This document shows, in pieces, positions 15,895 through 25,603 of a DNA stretch of 64,000 nucleotides. Source of the stretch: Paenibacillus sp. Soil766 (GTDB taxonomy: Bacteria; Bacillota; Bacilli; Paenibacillales; NBRC-103111). The DNA lies in the NCBI RefSeq assembly GCF_001428105.1, contig NZ_LMSJ01000011.1:89677-153676 (forward strand), written 5' to 3'. How positions within the stretch are numbered: position 1 is the first letter of the stretch; every line of letters starts with the position of its first letter. The notes under the pieces are model-generated. The model saw only the letters and a list, made by a program, of their open reading frames with translations, ran no database searches and was not told the origin of the DNA. Position numbers and translations under genes: made by a program.

Positions 15895-17406
15895 ATGAAC
15901 AAAAGAAATCAGAAGACATTGGTGAAAGCCGGAGCTTTGCTCACAACAGTTGCACTAGTTCTTACTGCTTGTGGCGGGAAGGACGAAGCCGCGCCCAAGG
16001 GAAATGGTGATGCTGGGGTTAATCAAGGACCGCTGCAATTGACGATGATGCTGCCAACCTACAACGCGGAGCAAATGCCCGCAGACAGCTCGGTGCTCAA
16101 ATCGCTAGAGGAAAAGACAAACTCGAAACTTACAATTTCTTGGGTGCCTTCTTCGACCTACTCGGATAAATTAAGTGCGACAGTTGCTTCTGGAGAGCTG
16201 CCGAAAACGTTTGTTGCGTTGGAACCGAAGGCTTCCAATATTGTTAACGCTGCTCGCAGCGGTATGTTCTGGGAGGTTGGACCGTATCTGAAAAGCTACC
16301 CTAACTTGAGCAAAATGTCGGATATCGTGCTGAAGAACGTATCCATCGACGGCAAAATTTATGGCGTATACCGCGAGCGAGATCTGGCTCGATTCGGTTT
16401 GATGATCCGTCAGGATTGGTTGGCAAACTTAGGCTTACAGGCGCCAAAGAACGTTGATGAGCTCTATACTGTTCTTAAATCCTTCGCAACAGGGGATCCC
16501 GATAAGAATGGTAAACAGGATACAATTGGACTTGCTGTGGGGATGCAAGGGAATAACATAGCTGGTTTTAAAGATATTCTGGTCTATATGGGCGGTCCGA
16601 ATGAATGGGAATTGAAGGACGGCAAGCTTGTTCCAGCTCATATGACGACAGCCTACTTGGATACAATGAAGTTCTACAAGAAATTATATGATGAAAAAAT
16701 TATTAATCAGGACTTCGCGCTTGTACAGGACGGCCGTGCAGTCATGAATAAGGGGCAAGCCGGACTTTGGATCGATAATATGCTTGACGGCAGAAATATA
16801 GAGGACAGCATCAAGAAAGTCTATCCAAATGCAAAGATTAATTTAATTAATCGCATCTCCGGTCCTAAGGGTGAAAAAACCCGCGCCGGTGCCGGCTATC
16901 TAGGCATGTATGTGATTCCGAAAACGAGTGTGAAAACGGAAGCTGAGCTCAAACAAATTCTTGCATATTTCGATAAAGTATCCGAGAAGGATAATCAAAA
17001 CCTGATGAAATATGGGATTGAAGGAAAGCAATATACAATTGAGAACGGCAGCTATAAGCCAAATCAGGATCCAAAGATCAAAGCGGAAATTACAGATGGT
17101 AACCAGTTTATGATTATGCAAGATCAAGTTGTCAACTATGGATCCGAGCTGGAGAAGCTCAGTACGAAGCTGTTCCAAGATAACGCCACGATCGCCATAG
17201 CTAATCCAGCCGCACCTTTTATCTCCAATACGGAGATTGAGAAGGGCAAAGAGCTCTCGAAGATCATTGCAGATGCCACTGTAAAATTCATTATGGGTGC
17301 GATCACTGAGGCTGATTGGAAGATGACGGTTGATAAATGGCAGCAAAGCGGTGGAAGCAAGGTAATCGAGGAATTCAATGCAGAATACGCTAAAGTAGCT
17401 AAATAA
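15895..17406 (+). CDS. Importer solute-binding lipoprotein (YtcQ/LplA-like)
   Basis: 503 residues. The signal peptide ends in the lipobox VLTAC with Cys26 as the lipidated residue, so the protein is tethered outside the membrane. The mature part is a large family 1-type sugar-binding fold (QKTNSKLTISWVPSSTYSDKL-like core, DPDKNGKQDTIGLAVG motif near 205). The ATG at 15895 follows GGGAGGATAT. It lies behind both permeases and ahead of the GH105 gene, and should capture the oligosaccharide the importer carries. Confidence 0.92.
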   Translation: MNKRNQKTLVKAGALLTTVALVLTACGGKDEAAPKGNGDAGVNQGPLQLTMMLPTYNAEQMPADSSVLKSLEEKTNSKLTISWVPSSTYSDKLSATVASGELPKTFVALEPKASNIVNAARSGMFWEVGPYLKSYPNLSKMSDIVLKNVSIDGKIYGVYRERDLARFGLMIRQDWLANLGLQAPKNVDELYTVLKSFATGDPDKNGKQDTIGLAVGMQGNNIAGFKDILVYMGGPNEWELKDGKLVPAHMTTAYLDTMKFYKKLYDEKIINQDFALVQDGRAVMNKGQAGLWIDNMLDGRNIEDSIKKVYPNAKINLINRISGPKGEKTRAGAGYLGMYVIPKTSVKTEAELKQILAYFDKVSEKDNQNLMKYGIEGKQYTIENGSYKPNQDPKIKAEITDGNQFMIMQDQVVNYGSELEKLSTKLFQDNATIAIANPAAPFISNTEIEKGKELSKIIADATVKFIMGAITEADWKMTVDKWQQSGGSKVIEEFNAEYAKVAK

Positions 17407-17476
17407 CGGAACTTGTTGTGGATGGGGAAAAAGGATTCCTCATCCTACATCTTCAAAGGGGGAGGATATAGAAGAG

Positions 17477-18520
17477 ATGGCGAAGATACTATTCGACGAA
17501 GAAAAGATTCGGTCGGCTATCGACCGAGTCGTAGATCGTACATTTAAGATGGATTTTAGCTGGGATTGGCCAGGCGGGGTAGCATTTTATGGTGTGTGCG
17601 AAGCTTACGCGGCTACTGGCAAGAAAGAGTATTTAACCCAATTGCAAGTTTGGGTCGACGAAAATATGGAGGACGGTTTGCCGAAACTATCCGTCAACGC
17701 AGTATCAATCGGCCATTCGCTGCTTACTTTATATCAAGTCACACAGAATGACCGATATTTGGATGCGGCTAAGGATATGGCGGAGTTTCTAACACACGAG
17801 GCTGTGCGGTTTGACGACGGTATTTTCCAACATACCGTTAATTCAGAAACCTACAATTTCCCAGAACAGGCTTGGGTGGATACGATGTTCATGGCTGGAT
17901 ACTTCTTGCTTCGCATCGGCACCCTGCTTAACAATCAGGACTATATCGAGGATGGGCTCAAGCAGTACCACGGGCATGAGAAATTCCTACAGGATGCTAA
18001 GTCGAATTTGTACTATCATGGCTGGGACAACATTGTAAAAAACAACCTTTCCGCTATCCATTGGGCACGTGGCAATTCCTGGGCAGCCCTGACAATGGCT
18101 CGAGCACTCGACCTTGTTCCAGTTACACATCCTTCCTTCATGATCATTGATGGTTCGCTTCGTGATCAATTAAGCACGCTTGTACGCCTGCAGAATGAAT
18201 CGGGCTTGTGGCATACGATTGTTGATGATCCTGCCTCACCGCTGGAGACTTCGGGATCGGCAGGGATTGCGACAGCTTTGTTAACGCGAGGGCGCTTATA
18301 TAATAAGTTCACGCAGAAATCAATCGATGGTATCTTAGAGCGTATTAGCGTGGATGGTACGGTACATGGCGTTTCTGCTGGCACGGCAGTCATGAAAGAT
18401 GCCGATGGATATAGAAACGTACCGGATAAACGCATTCAGGGCTGGGGACAAGGACTTACGCTAGCCTTCCTTGCCGCAGTGCTGGGTACGCAGAAGAATG
18501 AGTTTGGTAACGGTTGCTAA
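17477..18520 (+). CDS. GH105 unsaturated rhamnogalacturonyl hydrolase (YteR-like)
   Basis: 347 residues, an (alpha/alpha)6-barrel enzyme that hydrates the double bond of unsaturated galacturonyl or glucuronyl ends left by polysaccharide lyases (family knowledge). Diagnostic stretches are FSWDWPGGVAFYG near residue 28, QAWVDTMFMAGYF with Asp135 in the position of the YteR catalytic aspartate, and IHWARGNSWAA near residue 195. There is no signal peptide, so it works on imported oligomers. GGGGGAGG precedes the start. Last gene of its operon, with a terminator behind. Confidence 0.92.
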   Translation: MAKILFDEEKIRSAIDRVVDRTFKMDFSWDWPGGVAFYGVCEAYAATGKKEYLTQLQVWVDENMEDGLPKLSVNAVSIGHSLLTLYQVTQNDRYLDAAKDMAEFLTHEAVRFDDGIFQHTVNSETYNFPEQAWVDTMFMAGYFLLRIGTLLNNQDYIEDGLKQYHGHEKFLQDAKSNLYYHGWDNIVKNNLSAIHWARGNSWAALTMARALDLVPVTHPSFMIIDGSLRDQLSTLVRLQNESGLWHTIVDDPASPLETSGSAGIATALLTRGRLYNKFTQKSIDGILERISVDGTVHGVSAGTAVMKDADGYRNVPDKRIQGWGQGLTLAFLAAVLGTQKNEFGNGC

Positions 18521-18551
18521 ATTGAATAACATACTTGTAAATAAGTAGATA

Positions 18552-18602
18552 CTCCCTCATAGGTTAGACAGATAAAGATCTGTTATCCTATGGGGGATTT
18601 TT
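18552..18602 (+). terminator. Terminator of the GH105 operon
   Basis: CTCCCTCATAGG pairs with CCTATGGGGGA, with an inner stem ACAGAT-AAAG-ATCTGT, and the 3' side runs into TTTTTA. Confidence 0.8.
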
Positions 18603-18620
18603 AATCGTACTCATAAATCG

Positions 18621-18760
18621 CAACTAGTGACAACGAGTACAACTTATGACTATTCCGAGATTAATGGGATAAAACGGCATTCGGATACCAATTTGAACAA
18701 CTAGGGACTGTCGACGTAACCTTAGTCTATTGGTATATTGGAACTGCTGTTTCACAGCTA
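18621..18760 (+). repeat. Upstream repeat, copy B (ahead of the AraC sensor gene)
   Basis: Aligned to copy A at a constant offset of 4800 bases over 106 positions, with shared blocks such as ATTTGAACAAC and GGACTRTCGAC. CAACTAGTGACAACGAGT and CAACTAGGGACTGTCGAC are imperfect direct repeats inside it. A -10-like TATAAT at 18769-18774 follows directly, so the copy occupies the operator region of the regulator gene. Confidence 0.65.
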
Positions 18761-18842
18761 AAGCGTGTTATAATAATGACTCACATTATAGTTTTCTTGT
18801 AAATTTGGACAAACTGTTAAGGATCTAGGATTTGGAGGCATT

Positions 18843-21110
18843 ATGAGATTTCGTTCCTCATCTTATTTAATAAAATTGATGTTCTTGTCCGTCTTGATTG
18901 GGACTATACCGGTTATTCTGTTGGGCACCTTTGCTTATTACAATTCATCTCGAACAGTATTAGATAAAGTAAATGAGAGTAACAAACAACTTCTGCAGCA
19001 AATGCAGATGCGTGTCGAGCAAACGCTTAGAACGATCGATAATTCGGCAACGCAGCTGTTGCAGTCACCCGTCGTTACCGGCGCCTTTGAAAAAGAGATC
19101 TCCAATCATGATTTCGAAATGGTCCATCAGTTGTATAAAGGCATCTCACTGATTCAAACCTATGAGTTAGGGATCAAGGATGTTTTTCTATACAGTCTAG
19201 GCAGCAAATGGATGGTTTCTGGTGGCGGGATTAACGAATACAGCTCCCCGGAATTCAGGGCACAGCTAGAGGCATTCTCTACCAATGAGGCAGGTTCCTT
19301 CTGGACAAGCGGATCGGATGACTCATCGAATTCTTCCCATTTCATTTACTTTGTGAAAAAGTATCCCTTTAACGCCATTAATCCGACGGGGATCATTTGT
19401 GTAGTTCTTTCGTCTGATGTGATAAAGGAGTTTGATGCGTTTCAAAACGGTAAGTTGGGCAGCGCGTTTATTCTCGATCAGAATTTCAATATCGTTGATC
19501 GTCACGACCGGACTCAACTTGGTAGCAATATGTCGGGCCAATCCTTCTTGAAACCCATTCTCGAAAAGAAGAATGCTTCTGATCAATATGAAACTGAGCT
19601 GGATGGAGAGGAAATGACGGTCACCTACAGGATTTCCTCGTACAATGGCTGGAGCTATGTCTCCGTAGCCTCTAACGATCAAGTGAATGCACAGAATAAA
19701 ATTATTGGTTGGATTACACTGCTCGTGTGCATGGTCATTTTGCTGGTCACGCTGATACTTGCGTGGATTGGGTCCAAGAAGATGTACAGTCCGATCCAAT
19801 CCATCTATGCTACGCTCAATAGCATTCCTTCCTCGATTGATGAGCAGAAGCCGAATGGGGAACTCCAGGTTATCGGGGAACGTGTCGATTATTTAATTAA
19901 AAATCAATCCCTGATCATGAATGAACTCAAGGGGCAGCAAGATCAGCTCAAGGAGTTTTTCATGCAAAAATTGTTTAGCGGCGCCATGCATCCTGCTGAT
20001 TTTGAGGAGAAATTGAGCTTATACAATATGGATAAGCCCTGGCCTTCCATGTGCGTACTTGCTGTTCAAATCGACTCACTCAAAGATACCAGATATGAAG
20101 AGTCGGATCGGGATTTGCTCATGTTTGCCATTAGCAATATTGTCGGTGAACTGGTGTTGTCTGAGCAAAGGCTGGTACCCATCGTCAAAGCAGATAGTCA
20201 AGTCACTTTGATTGGTTCAACGAAAGAGGGGGCGGAGTTTAAAGAGCAAATTTTCACCCTTTCTGACGAGATTCAATCGGCTATTTTTCAATATTTGGAC
20301 ATAAAAGTGAGCATTGGAATTAGCCGCTCTTTCAGCTCGTTTACGGAAACCCAGCAGGCTTTACACGAAGCTATGACATCGTTGAAGATCAGGGTAGGAC
20401 TAGGGCAAGAGTCGATTTTGTTTATTGAGGATGTACAGCCACAGAAAAGCAATTTGTTTATGTTTCCGAATGAAGGGGAGCAGGCCCTGTTTGATGCGAT
20501 TCGAGGAGGAAATCTGGAACAGTCCAACCTGGCCTTGAAGCATTTTATCGGGGAATTGTTCCAACCTGACACTCAGCATCGGGACTACCAGCTGTCATTA
20601 CTTCGACTTCTTGTCGACCTTCTTAAGTTCGGGCAGGAGTTGTCCATCCCTCTGGACCGGATTGCAGAAGATGAAGCCTCTTTAATTCAGTCTCTGTTCA
20701 AGCTGCGGAATGTACAGGAGATGGAGCATTGGTTTTGGTCGATTTTTGTACATCCATATATTCAAGAACTAGAGAATCGTCGAGATAGTCAATTCAAGCA
20801 TATTTCAGAAGCGATTATTGATATGATTAAAAGGGAGTTTGATTCAGAGCTCACACTTGAGGAATGTTCTTCCCGGATCAACTATCATCCTCATTATGTG
20901 AGCCGTGTTTTTCGTCAAGAAACTGGCATTAATTTCGGTGAATATTTAACACAGTATAGAATTGATATGGCCAAAAAATGGCTGAAGGAGTCCGATATGA
21001 AGGTTATTGAAATCGCTGAGCGATTGCAGTACAACAACTCTGCGAACTTTATCCGCTCCTTTCGCAAATTGGTAGGCATGACGCCGGGCCAGTATCGTGA
21101 AGAGGGTTAG
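18843..21110 (+). CDS. Membrane-anchored AraC-family sensor-regulator
   Basis: 755 residues. Helix 1 at about 11-33 and helix 2 at about 293-315 enclose an extracellular sensor of dCache type (residues 35-290). A cytoplasmic linker follows, then a C-terminal AraC double helix-turn-helix (residues 655-755; LTLEECSSRINYHPHYVSRVF and ending VGMTPGQYREEG). It probably senses a sugar outside and activates the neighbouring operon directly, without a kinase (family knowledge of such one-component regulators). TTTGGAGG precedes the ATG. It lies just after the GH105 operon and shares with it a duplicated upstream sequence, so that operon is the likely target. Confidence 0.88.
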   Translation: MRFRSSSYLIKLMFLSVLIGTIPVILLGTFAYYNSSRTVLDKVNESNKQLLQQMQMRVEQTLRTIDNSATQLLQSPVVTGAFEKEISNHDFEMVHQLYKGISLIQTYELGIKDVFLYSLGSKWMVSGGGINEYSSPEFRAQLEAFSTNEAGSFWTSGSDDSSNSSHFIYFVKKYPFNAINPTGIICVVLSSDVIKEFDAFQNGKLGSAFILDQNFNIVDRHDRTQLGSNMSGQSFLKPILEKKNASDQYETELDGEEMTVTYRISSYNGWSYVSVASNDQVNAQNKIIGWITLLVCMVILLVTLILAWIGSKKMYSPIQSIYATLNSIPSSIDEQKPNGELQVIGERVDYLIKNQSLIMNELKGQQDQLKEFFMQKLFSGAMHPADFEEKLSLYNMDKPWPSMCVLAVQIDSLKDTRYEESDRDLLMFAISNIVGELVLSEQRLVPIVKADSQVTLIGSTKEGAEFKEQIFTLSDEIQSAIFQYLDIKVSIGISRSFSSFTETQQALHEAMTSLKIRVGLGQESILFIEDVQPQKSNLFMFPNEGEQALFDAIRGGNLEQSNLALKHFIGELFQPDTQHRDYQLSLLRLLVDLLKFGQELSIPLDRIAEDEASLIQSLFKLRNVQEMEHWFWSIFVHPYIQELENRRDSQFKHISEAIIDMIKREFDSELTLEECSSRINYHPHYVSRVFRQETGINFGEYLTQYRIDMAKKWLKESDMKVIEIAERLQYNNSANFIRSFRKLVGMTPGQYREEG

Positions 21111-21114
21111 CGCA

Positions 21115-21166
21115 AAATAAAAGCCTTAGGGGAGCATCCGTGCATCCCCTAGGGCTTTTATTTTTT
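21115..21166. terminator. Bidirectional terminator between converging AraC genes
   Basis: AAATAAAAGCCTTAGGGGA pairs with TCCCCTAGGGCTTTTATTT (one mismatch). T-runs on both strands serve the rightward gene ending at 21110 and the leftward gene ending at 21197. Confidence 0.88.
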
Positions 21167-21196
21167 CTTCTGTTTAAATTCCATTTTTAATCGTTT

Positions 21197-23452
21197 TTAC
21201 AAAGAAGTGATTTGTAGATTGTTTTTGCGGTATTCACCAGGTGTCATGCCGGTCCGCTTTTTGAACATACGATTGAAGGAGGTTATATTGCGATAACCTA
21301 TCTGTATGCTGATATCGTTAATGTTCATATCTGTTCCTGACAGTAAAGCCTGTGCTTGGTTGATGCGAATGTCGTTCAAATGATCAATAAAATTCACCCC
21401 AGTCTTTTCTTTAATATAGACGGATAAGTAAGCGTTGGACATATTAAGTTTGTCCGCTAGGTTATCGAGCGAGATATCCTCAGCATACTTCGTATGAAGA
21501 ATATCCATAACGTAGGTAACAATAGGGTCAGTATCCCCCTTTTTGCTTCGAACAAGCGATGTTGCCGACTCTATTACCGAGTTGAATGCCAGTTTATATT
21601 CATTCAGCGTATAGCAATCTTTAAGTCGATGCATGAGTGGTTTTAACTCCCAAGAGGCACTTGTGTGGACATTAAATATCTCAAGTATTTTCCATACTTT
21701 TGATATAACCGCATCGGCAAAGAAACGGAATTGGGCGACACTTGCCTCCTTTTGGTACATATCGTCTAGGCAACGTACGATTAACTGAAGGCTTCTATCT
21801 TTGTCTCCGGCTTGCAGGCAGACGTTCAGTTCTTGGTCCTGACCGGGACTGAAAGCAAACGTAGGGGCTAGGGGACGACTTTGAAACACGATCTGAGTTT
21901 CTTCCACCAGCCGAGACCGTTGTACAAGCTCTAGAACTTGCAGGTAAGCGTTATTGAACTGGGACACATGCTCGAACTTGGAGCTGATGGCAATCGTCAC
22001 AATACAATACTTCTTGTCTTGATCCAAGTGATGCTTGAGCTCCATCAGCAGGGAATGGATATTGTCTATGGGGGTATCGCCGCTAATGACGGACAGAATT
22101 TGATTTTTCTCGATTTGGAACGTATGCGAATCGGAAAACCGTTCCGAAACCATCAAATCGATATGCTCACGGATATAGTAAGAGGCACGTTCGACTTGAA
22201 TTTGTAATTCCTCATAGGCGGCAGAGCGGAAATTCAGCTCATATAGGACGACGATAAAGTTGTCCTCGGTAGCGATAAAATCCTTCCATTCACTGAGATC
22301 GCTGTTGATGCTCTTCAGCCTATTAATATAATTGAAGCTCGTCAGCACAGATTGCTTGCTTGCAAGTTCATTCTTTACCCCATCTCTCTCCTCCAGTAAA
22401 GAATGAATCTTCTGATGAATGAAAGCAAATTCATTAATACTACTTTTCACCTTGAGCGGATTGCGGTCTGTAATGGACGAAATAATTTGTTCCACCGGAG
22501 ATTGAATTCGTTTGCTGTGATAGAACGAAGCCGCAAGTCCAATGACCGTTGTGATGATTAAAATGAGGACAAGGGTTAAGTTCATTTTTCGCAACTCAGA
22601 AGCAATGTTCGCATAGGGAACAAGGGTCACATAGGTTAAACCGTCTGTGTCTTTTTGTTTAAAGTAGTAGTAACCTTTCTGCAACTTGTATGCCTGGTTC
22701 GTTTCAAATGCTGGCATAGCTGCGGCGCTCAGTTCATCAGACGAACGATAGATGATCTTGTTGTCAGCACCCAGAATCATGAATTGACGGTTATCGTCAT
22801 CGCCGAAAAAAGCTTGCTGGGTTTTGCTGATATCGATGAAAGCGATGATTTGATAGTTGCCGTTGAACGTCTGGAAGGAAAATGGAATGAGCTCGTATCC
22901 TTTTGACCGCTCAGCTGTTTTGTAAAACTTCGCGGAAGGAAGCAACTGGAAGGCTTGATTCAGTTTAAATTGCTCTTTCCAGAACATGTAAGTATACTTG
23001 TCGCTTCCATACAAATTCGAGAACATCCCCTGGGCTTCACTGCTCCCTTCTTTATCGATGGTAAACGAATTTGAATTGAAATAAATCACGATATTGTCTA
23101 AATAAAAAAGCGGGTTAAAGCTATCCGTCTGTAAATTTTGGATGACTTTCTTGGCTAGCAAGTAGTTAACGTCATTCTCATTTTTGGTAAGCAATTGGCT
23201 ATTGAAGGCAACCAAATACTCATTGCTTGAATACTGGAACAATACATTTTTGATCCGTGTAAAGTGGGTGCTATAACGTTCGACTGTATTATTTAAGATC
23301 AATTTGTTATATTGAATAATTTCATTTTGAATCTTGGATTTCAGAAAAGTGAATGCCACCATATAGAAGGCAGCGAAGATTAATATAATGACTAAGTAGT
23401 TAATGAATATTTTGAAAAAAAGTGAATTTCTACTTTGCTTGTACCACATCAC
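21197..23452 (-). CDS. Membrane-anchored AraC-family sensor-regulator
   Basis: 751 residues from a GTG at 23452, with an ATG at the next codon as an equally good start. Helix 1 (about residues 13-35) and helix 2 (about 290-312) flank an extracellular sensor domain. A linker and a C-terminal AraC domain follow (ISLDNLADKLNMSNAYLSVYI, ISIQIGYRNITSFNRMF, ending TGMTPGEYRKN). It is transcribed away from the importer-phosphodiesterase operon that starts 255 bases upstream, the usual place for the regulator of that operon. It resembles in layout, but not closely in sequence, the AraC sensor it faces. Confidence 0.88.
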   Translation of the reverse strand: MMWYKQSRNSLFFKIFINYLVIILIFAAFYMVAFTFLKSKIQNEIIQYNKLILNNTVERYSTHFTRIKNVLFQYSSNEYLVAFNSQLLTKNENDVNYLLAKKVIQNLQTDSFNPLFYLDNIVIYFNSNSFTIDKEGSSEAQGMFSNLYGSDKYTYMFWKEQFKLNQAFQLLPSAKFYKTAERSKGYELIPFSFQTFNGNYQIIAFIDISKTQQAFFGDDDNRQFMILGADNKIIYRSSDELSAAAMPAFETNQAYKLQKGYYYFKQKDTDGLTYVTLVPYANIASELRKMNLTLVLILIITTVIGLAASFYHSKRIQSPVEQIISSITDRNPLKVKSSINEFAFIHQKIHSLLEERDGVKNELASKQSVLTSFNYINRLKSINSDLSEWKDFIATEDNFIVVLYELNFRSAAYEELQIQVERASYYIREHIDLMVSERFSDSHTFQIEKNQILSVISGDTPIDNIHSLLMELKHHLDQDKKYCIVTIAISSKFEHVSQFNNAYLQVLELVQRSRLVEETQIVFQSRPLAPTFAFSPGQDQELNVCLQAGDKDRSLQLIVRCLDDMYQKEASVAQFRFFADAVISKVWKILEIFNVHTSASWELKPLMHRLKDCYTLNEYKLAFNSVIESATSLVRSKKGDTDPIVTYVMDILHTKYAEDISLDNLADKLNMSNAYLSVYIKEKTGVNFIDHLNDIRINQAQALLSGTDMNINDISIQIGYRNITSFNRMFKKRTGMTPGEYRKNNLQITSL

Positions 23453-23706
23453 AGTTTTATCAAACCCCTTAGAAAGAAATTCTCTTTTTTCATCTTACAG
23501 GATATCGGGGTTTGGATGATATGAAATCTTTTTTAGATTATTATCTATTTTTATGATCAGCCATTTAACAAAAAAATAGCCTGCAAACGAAAATGAAGTG
23601 AATTGCTTCCCTATCGATGGAGGCGGTATGCTCGAGCAGTAAACACTCGAACAGATAAGGATTGGCAGCTTTATGATGCTGTAAAAAGAGGGAGGTGAAC
23701 GGCACA

Positions 23707-24660
23707 TTGGAACAGATCTCAATACGGACGACCAATCCTGCTGTAAAAAACAAGAAACGGCGAACTTGGAAAAGCATTAGTAAAAATTGGGAACTTTATT
23801 TATTATTTGCACCCGTCTTGGCGTTTTTTATTATTTTTGAATATTTGCCGATGTATGGGGTTCAAATCGCATTTAAGGATTTTATCGCTTCTAAAGGAAT
23901 ATGGGAGAGCCCTTGGGTGGGCTTGAAGCATTTTCAACGTTTTTTTGATAGCTTCTACTTCTGGAGGCTGATCCTAAATACACTCGGCATCGGGGTTTAT
24001 CAATTGGTTGTCGGATTCCCCATCCCTATCTTTCTCGCGCTTATGATTAACGAAGTACGGTCAGGTGCCTTCCGACGTTTTGTACAAACGATCACCTATG
24101 CTCCACACTTTTTGTCCATGGTTGTCGTAGTCGGCATGATCATGATGTTCTTATCTACGGAGCACGGTTTGATCAACATAGGCATTGAGGCTTTAGGTGG
24201 GAAGCCCATCTCGTTCATGACTGATCCAGCATGGTTTAAATCGGTCTATGTGCTCTCAGGCGTATGGCAGCATATGGGCTGGAGCTCGATTATTTATCTT
24301 GCTGCATTGGCAGGGGTTGATCCGCAGCTTCATGAAGCTGCTAGGGTAGATGGAGCGAGCCGATTGGAGCGAATTTGGCATATTAACCTGCCGTATCTGA
24401 TGCCTACTATTATTATTTTGCTTATTTTAAATGTGGGATCGGTTCTGGGGGTAGGATTCGAGAAAGTCTATTTGCTGCAAAATAAGCTGAACATGTCGAG
24501 CTCTGACGTCATCTCAACTCATGTGTACCAAAGCGGTATAGTAGGTGCTCAGTATAGTTATTCGGCAGCTGTAGGCTTGTTTAACTCCGTTGTTAATTTT
24601 GTTTTGCTGATTAGCGTTAACCGCATCGCTCGTAAAATGAACGAAACTAGCTTATGGTAA
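23707..24660 (+). CDS. ABC sugar importer permease, LplB family
   Basis: 317 residues from a TTG at 23707. GGGAGGTG ends nine bases before it, whereas the in-frame GTG at 23695 lies inside that ribosome site. Six helices, with the EAA loop EAARVDGASRLERIWHINLP near residue 210. First gene of an operon with an LplC-type permease, a solute-binding lipoprotein and a glycerophosphodiesterase. No ATPase gene is present. Confidence 0.9.
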   Translation: MEQISIRTTNPAVKNKKRRTWKSISKNWELYLLFAPVLAFFIIFEYLPMYGVQIAFKDFIASKGIWESPWVGLKHFQRFFDSFYFWRLILNTLGIGVYQLVVGFPIPIFLALMINEVRSGAFRRFVQTITYAPHFLSMVVVVGMIMMFLSTEHGLINIGIEALGGKPISFMTDPAWFKSVYVLSGVWQHMGWSSIIYLAALAGVDPQLHEAARVDGASRLERIWHINLPYLMPTIIILLILNVGSVLGVGFEKVYLLQNKLNMSSSDVISTHVYQSGIVGAQYSYSAAVGLFNSVVNFVLLISVNRIARKMNETSLW

Positions 24661-24678
24661 AGGAGATGGAACTTCGAG

Positions 24679-25560
24679 ATGCGGGAAACCCGGTCTGATA
24701 AACTAATTGTGGGGCTCATCTACTTGATGCTGGTCATCGTTTCTGTTGTGGTCCTGTATCCGCTGCTATTCGTAGCAATCGCTTCAATTAGCAATCCGGA
24801 GGGGGTGCTTAGGGGGGAAGTGTGGCTCTGGCCAAAGGATATTACTTTTGTCGGCTATGATCGTCTTCTGCAAAACCCTGACATGATTAGAGGATACGCG
24901 AATACGATTACTTACACGATCGTAGGTACCGCGATCAATCTGGGCATGACGATAGCAGCGGCTTATCCACTTTCACGCAGCGATTTCAAGGGCAGAAATC
25001 TATTTATGGCGATTATCGTATTTACTATGTTTTTCAGTGGGGGTATGATTCCAACCTACTTGCTTCTCAAAAATTTGGCTATGCTGAACACCTTCTGGGT
25101 CATGGTTATTCCAACCGCAGTATCTGTATGGAACATTTTAATTATGCGAACTTTCTTTACGACAGGGATGCCAAATGAAATCCAGGAAGCGGCTGTAATC
25201 GATGGCTGCTCCAATATGCAATTGTTACTCCGCATCGTGCTCCCTTTATCCATGCCGATCATTGCTGTTATGATCTTGTTCTACAGTGTTGGACATTGGA
25301 ACGCTTATTTCAACGCTTTAATTTATTTGAATGACCGTAACATGTACCCACTTCAGCTCTTTTTAAGGGAGATATTGGTGCAAGGGAATATGCAGGAAAT
25401 GGTCAATGTAAGCGACGATTCCCTCATCCGGAGCATGATGGATGCCGAATCGATCAAATACGCAGCAGTTATTTTCGCAAACCTGCCTGTGCTCATTCTG
25501 TATCCTTTCCTTCAGAAGTATTTCGTGAAGGGAGTCATGATTGGTGCAATCAAAGGTTAG
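24679..25560 (+). CDS. ABC sugar importer permease, LplC/YtcP family
   Basis: 293 residues, six helices, EAAVIDGCSNMQLLLRIVLP near residue 171, ending FVKGVMIGAIKG. AAAGGAGATGG precedes the ATG. Partner of the preceding permease, from which it is separated by 18 bases. Confidence 0.9.
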   Translation: MRETRSDKLIVGLIYLMLVIVSVVVLYPLLFVAIASISNPEGVLRGEVWLWPKDITFVGYDRLLQNPDMIRGYANTITYTIVGTAINLGMTIAAAYPLSRSDFKGRNLFMAIIVFTMFFSGGMIPTYLLLKNLAMLNTFWVMVIPTAVSVWNILIMRTFFTTGMPNEIQEAAVIDGCSNMQLLLRIVLPLSMPIIAVMILFYSVGHWNAYFNALIYLNDRNMYPLQLFLREILVQGNMQEMVNVSDDSLIRSMMDAESIKYAAVIFANLPVLILYPFLQKYFVKGVMIGAIKG

Positions 25561-25603
25561 CCGTGAGAGCAAAAGGAATGGAAAATTAGGGAGGTTAGGA
25601 AAA

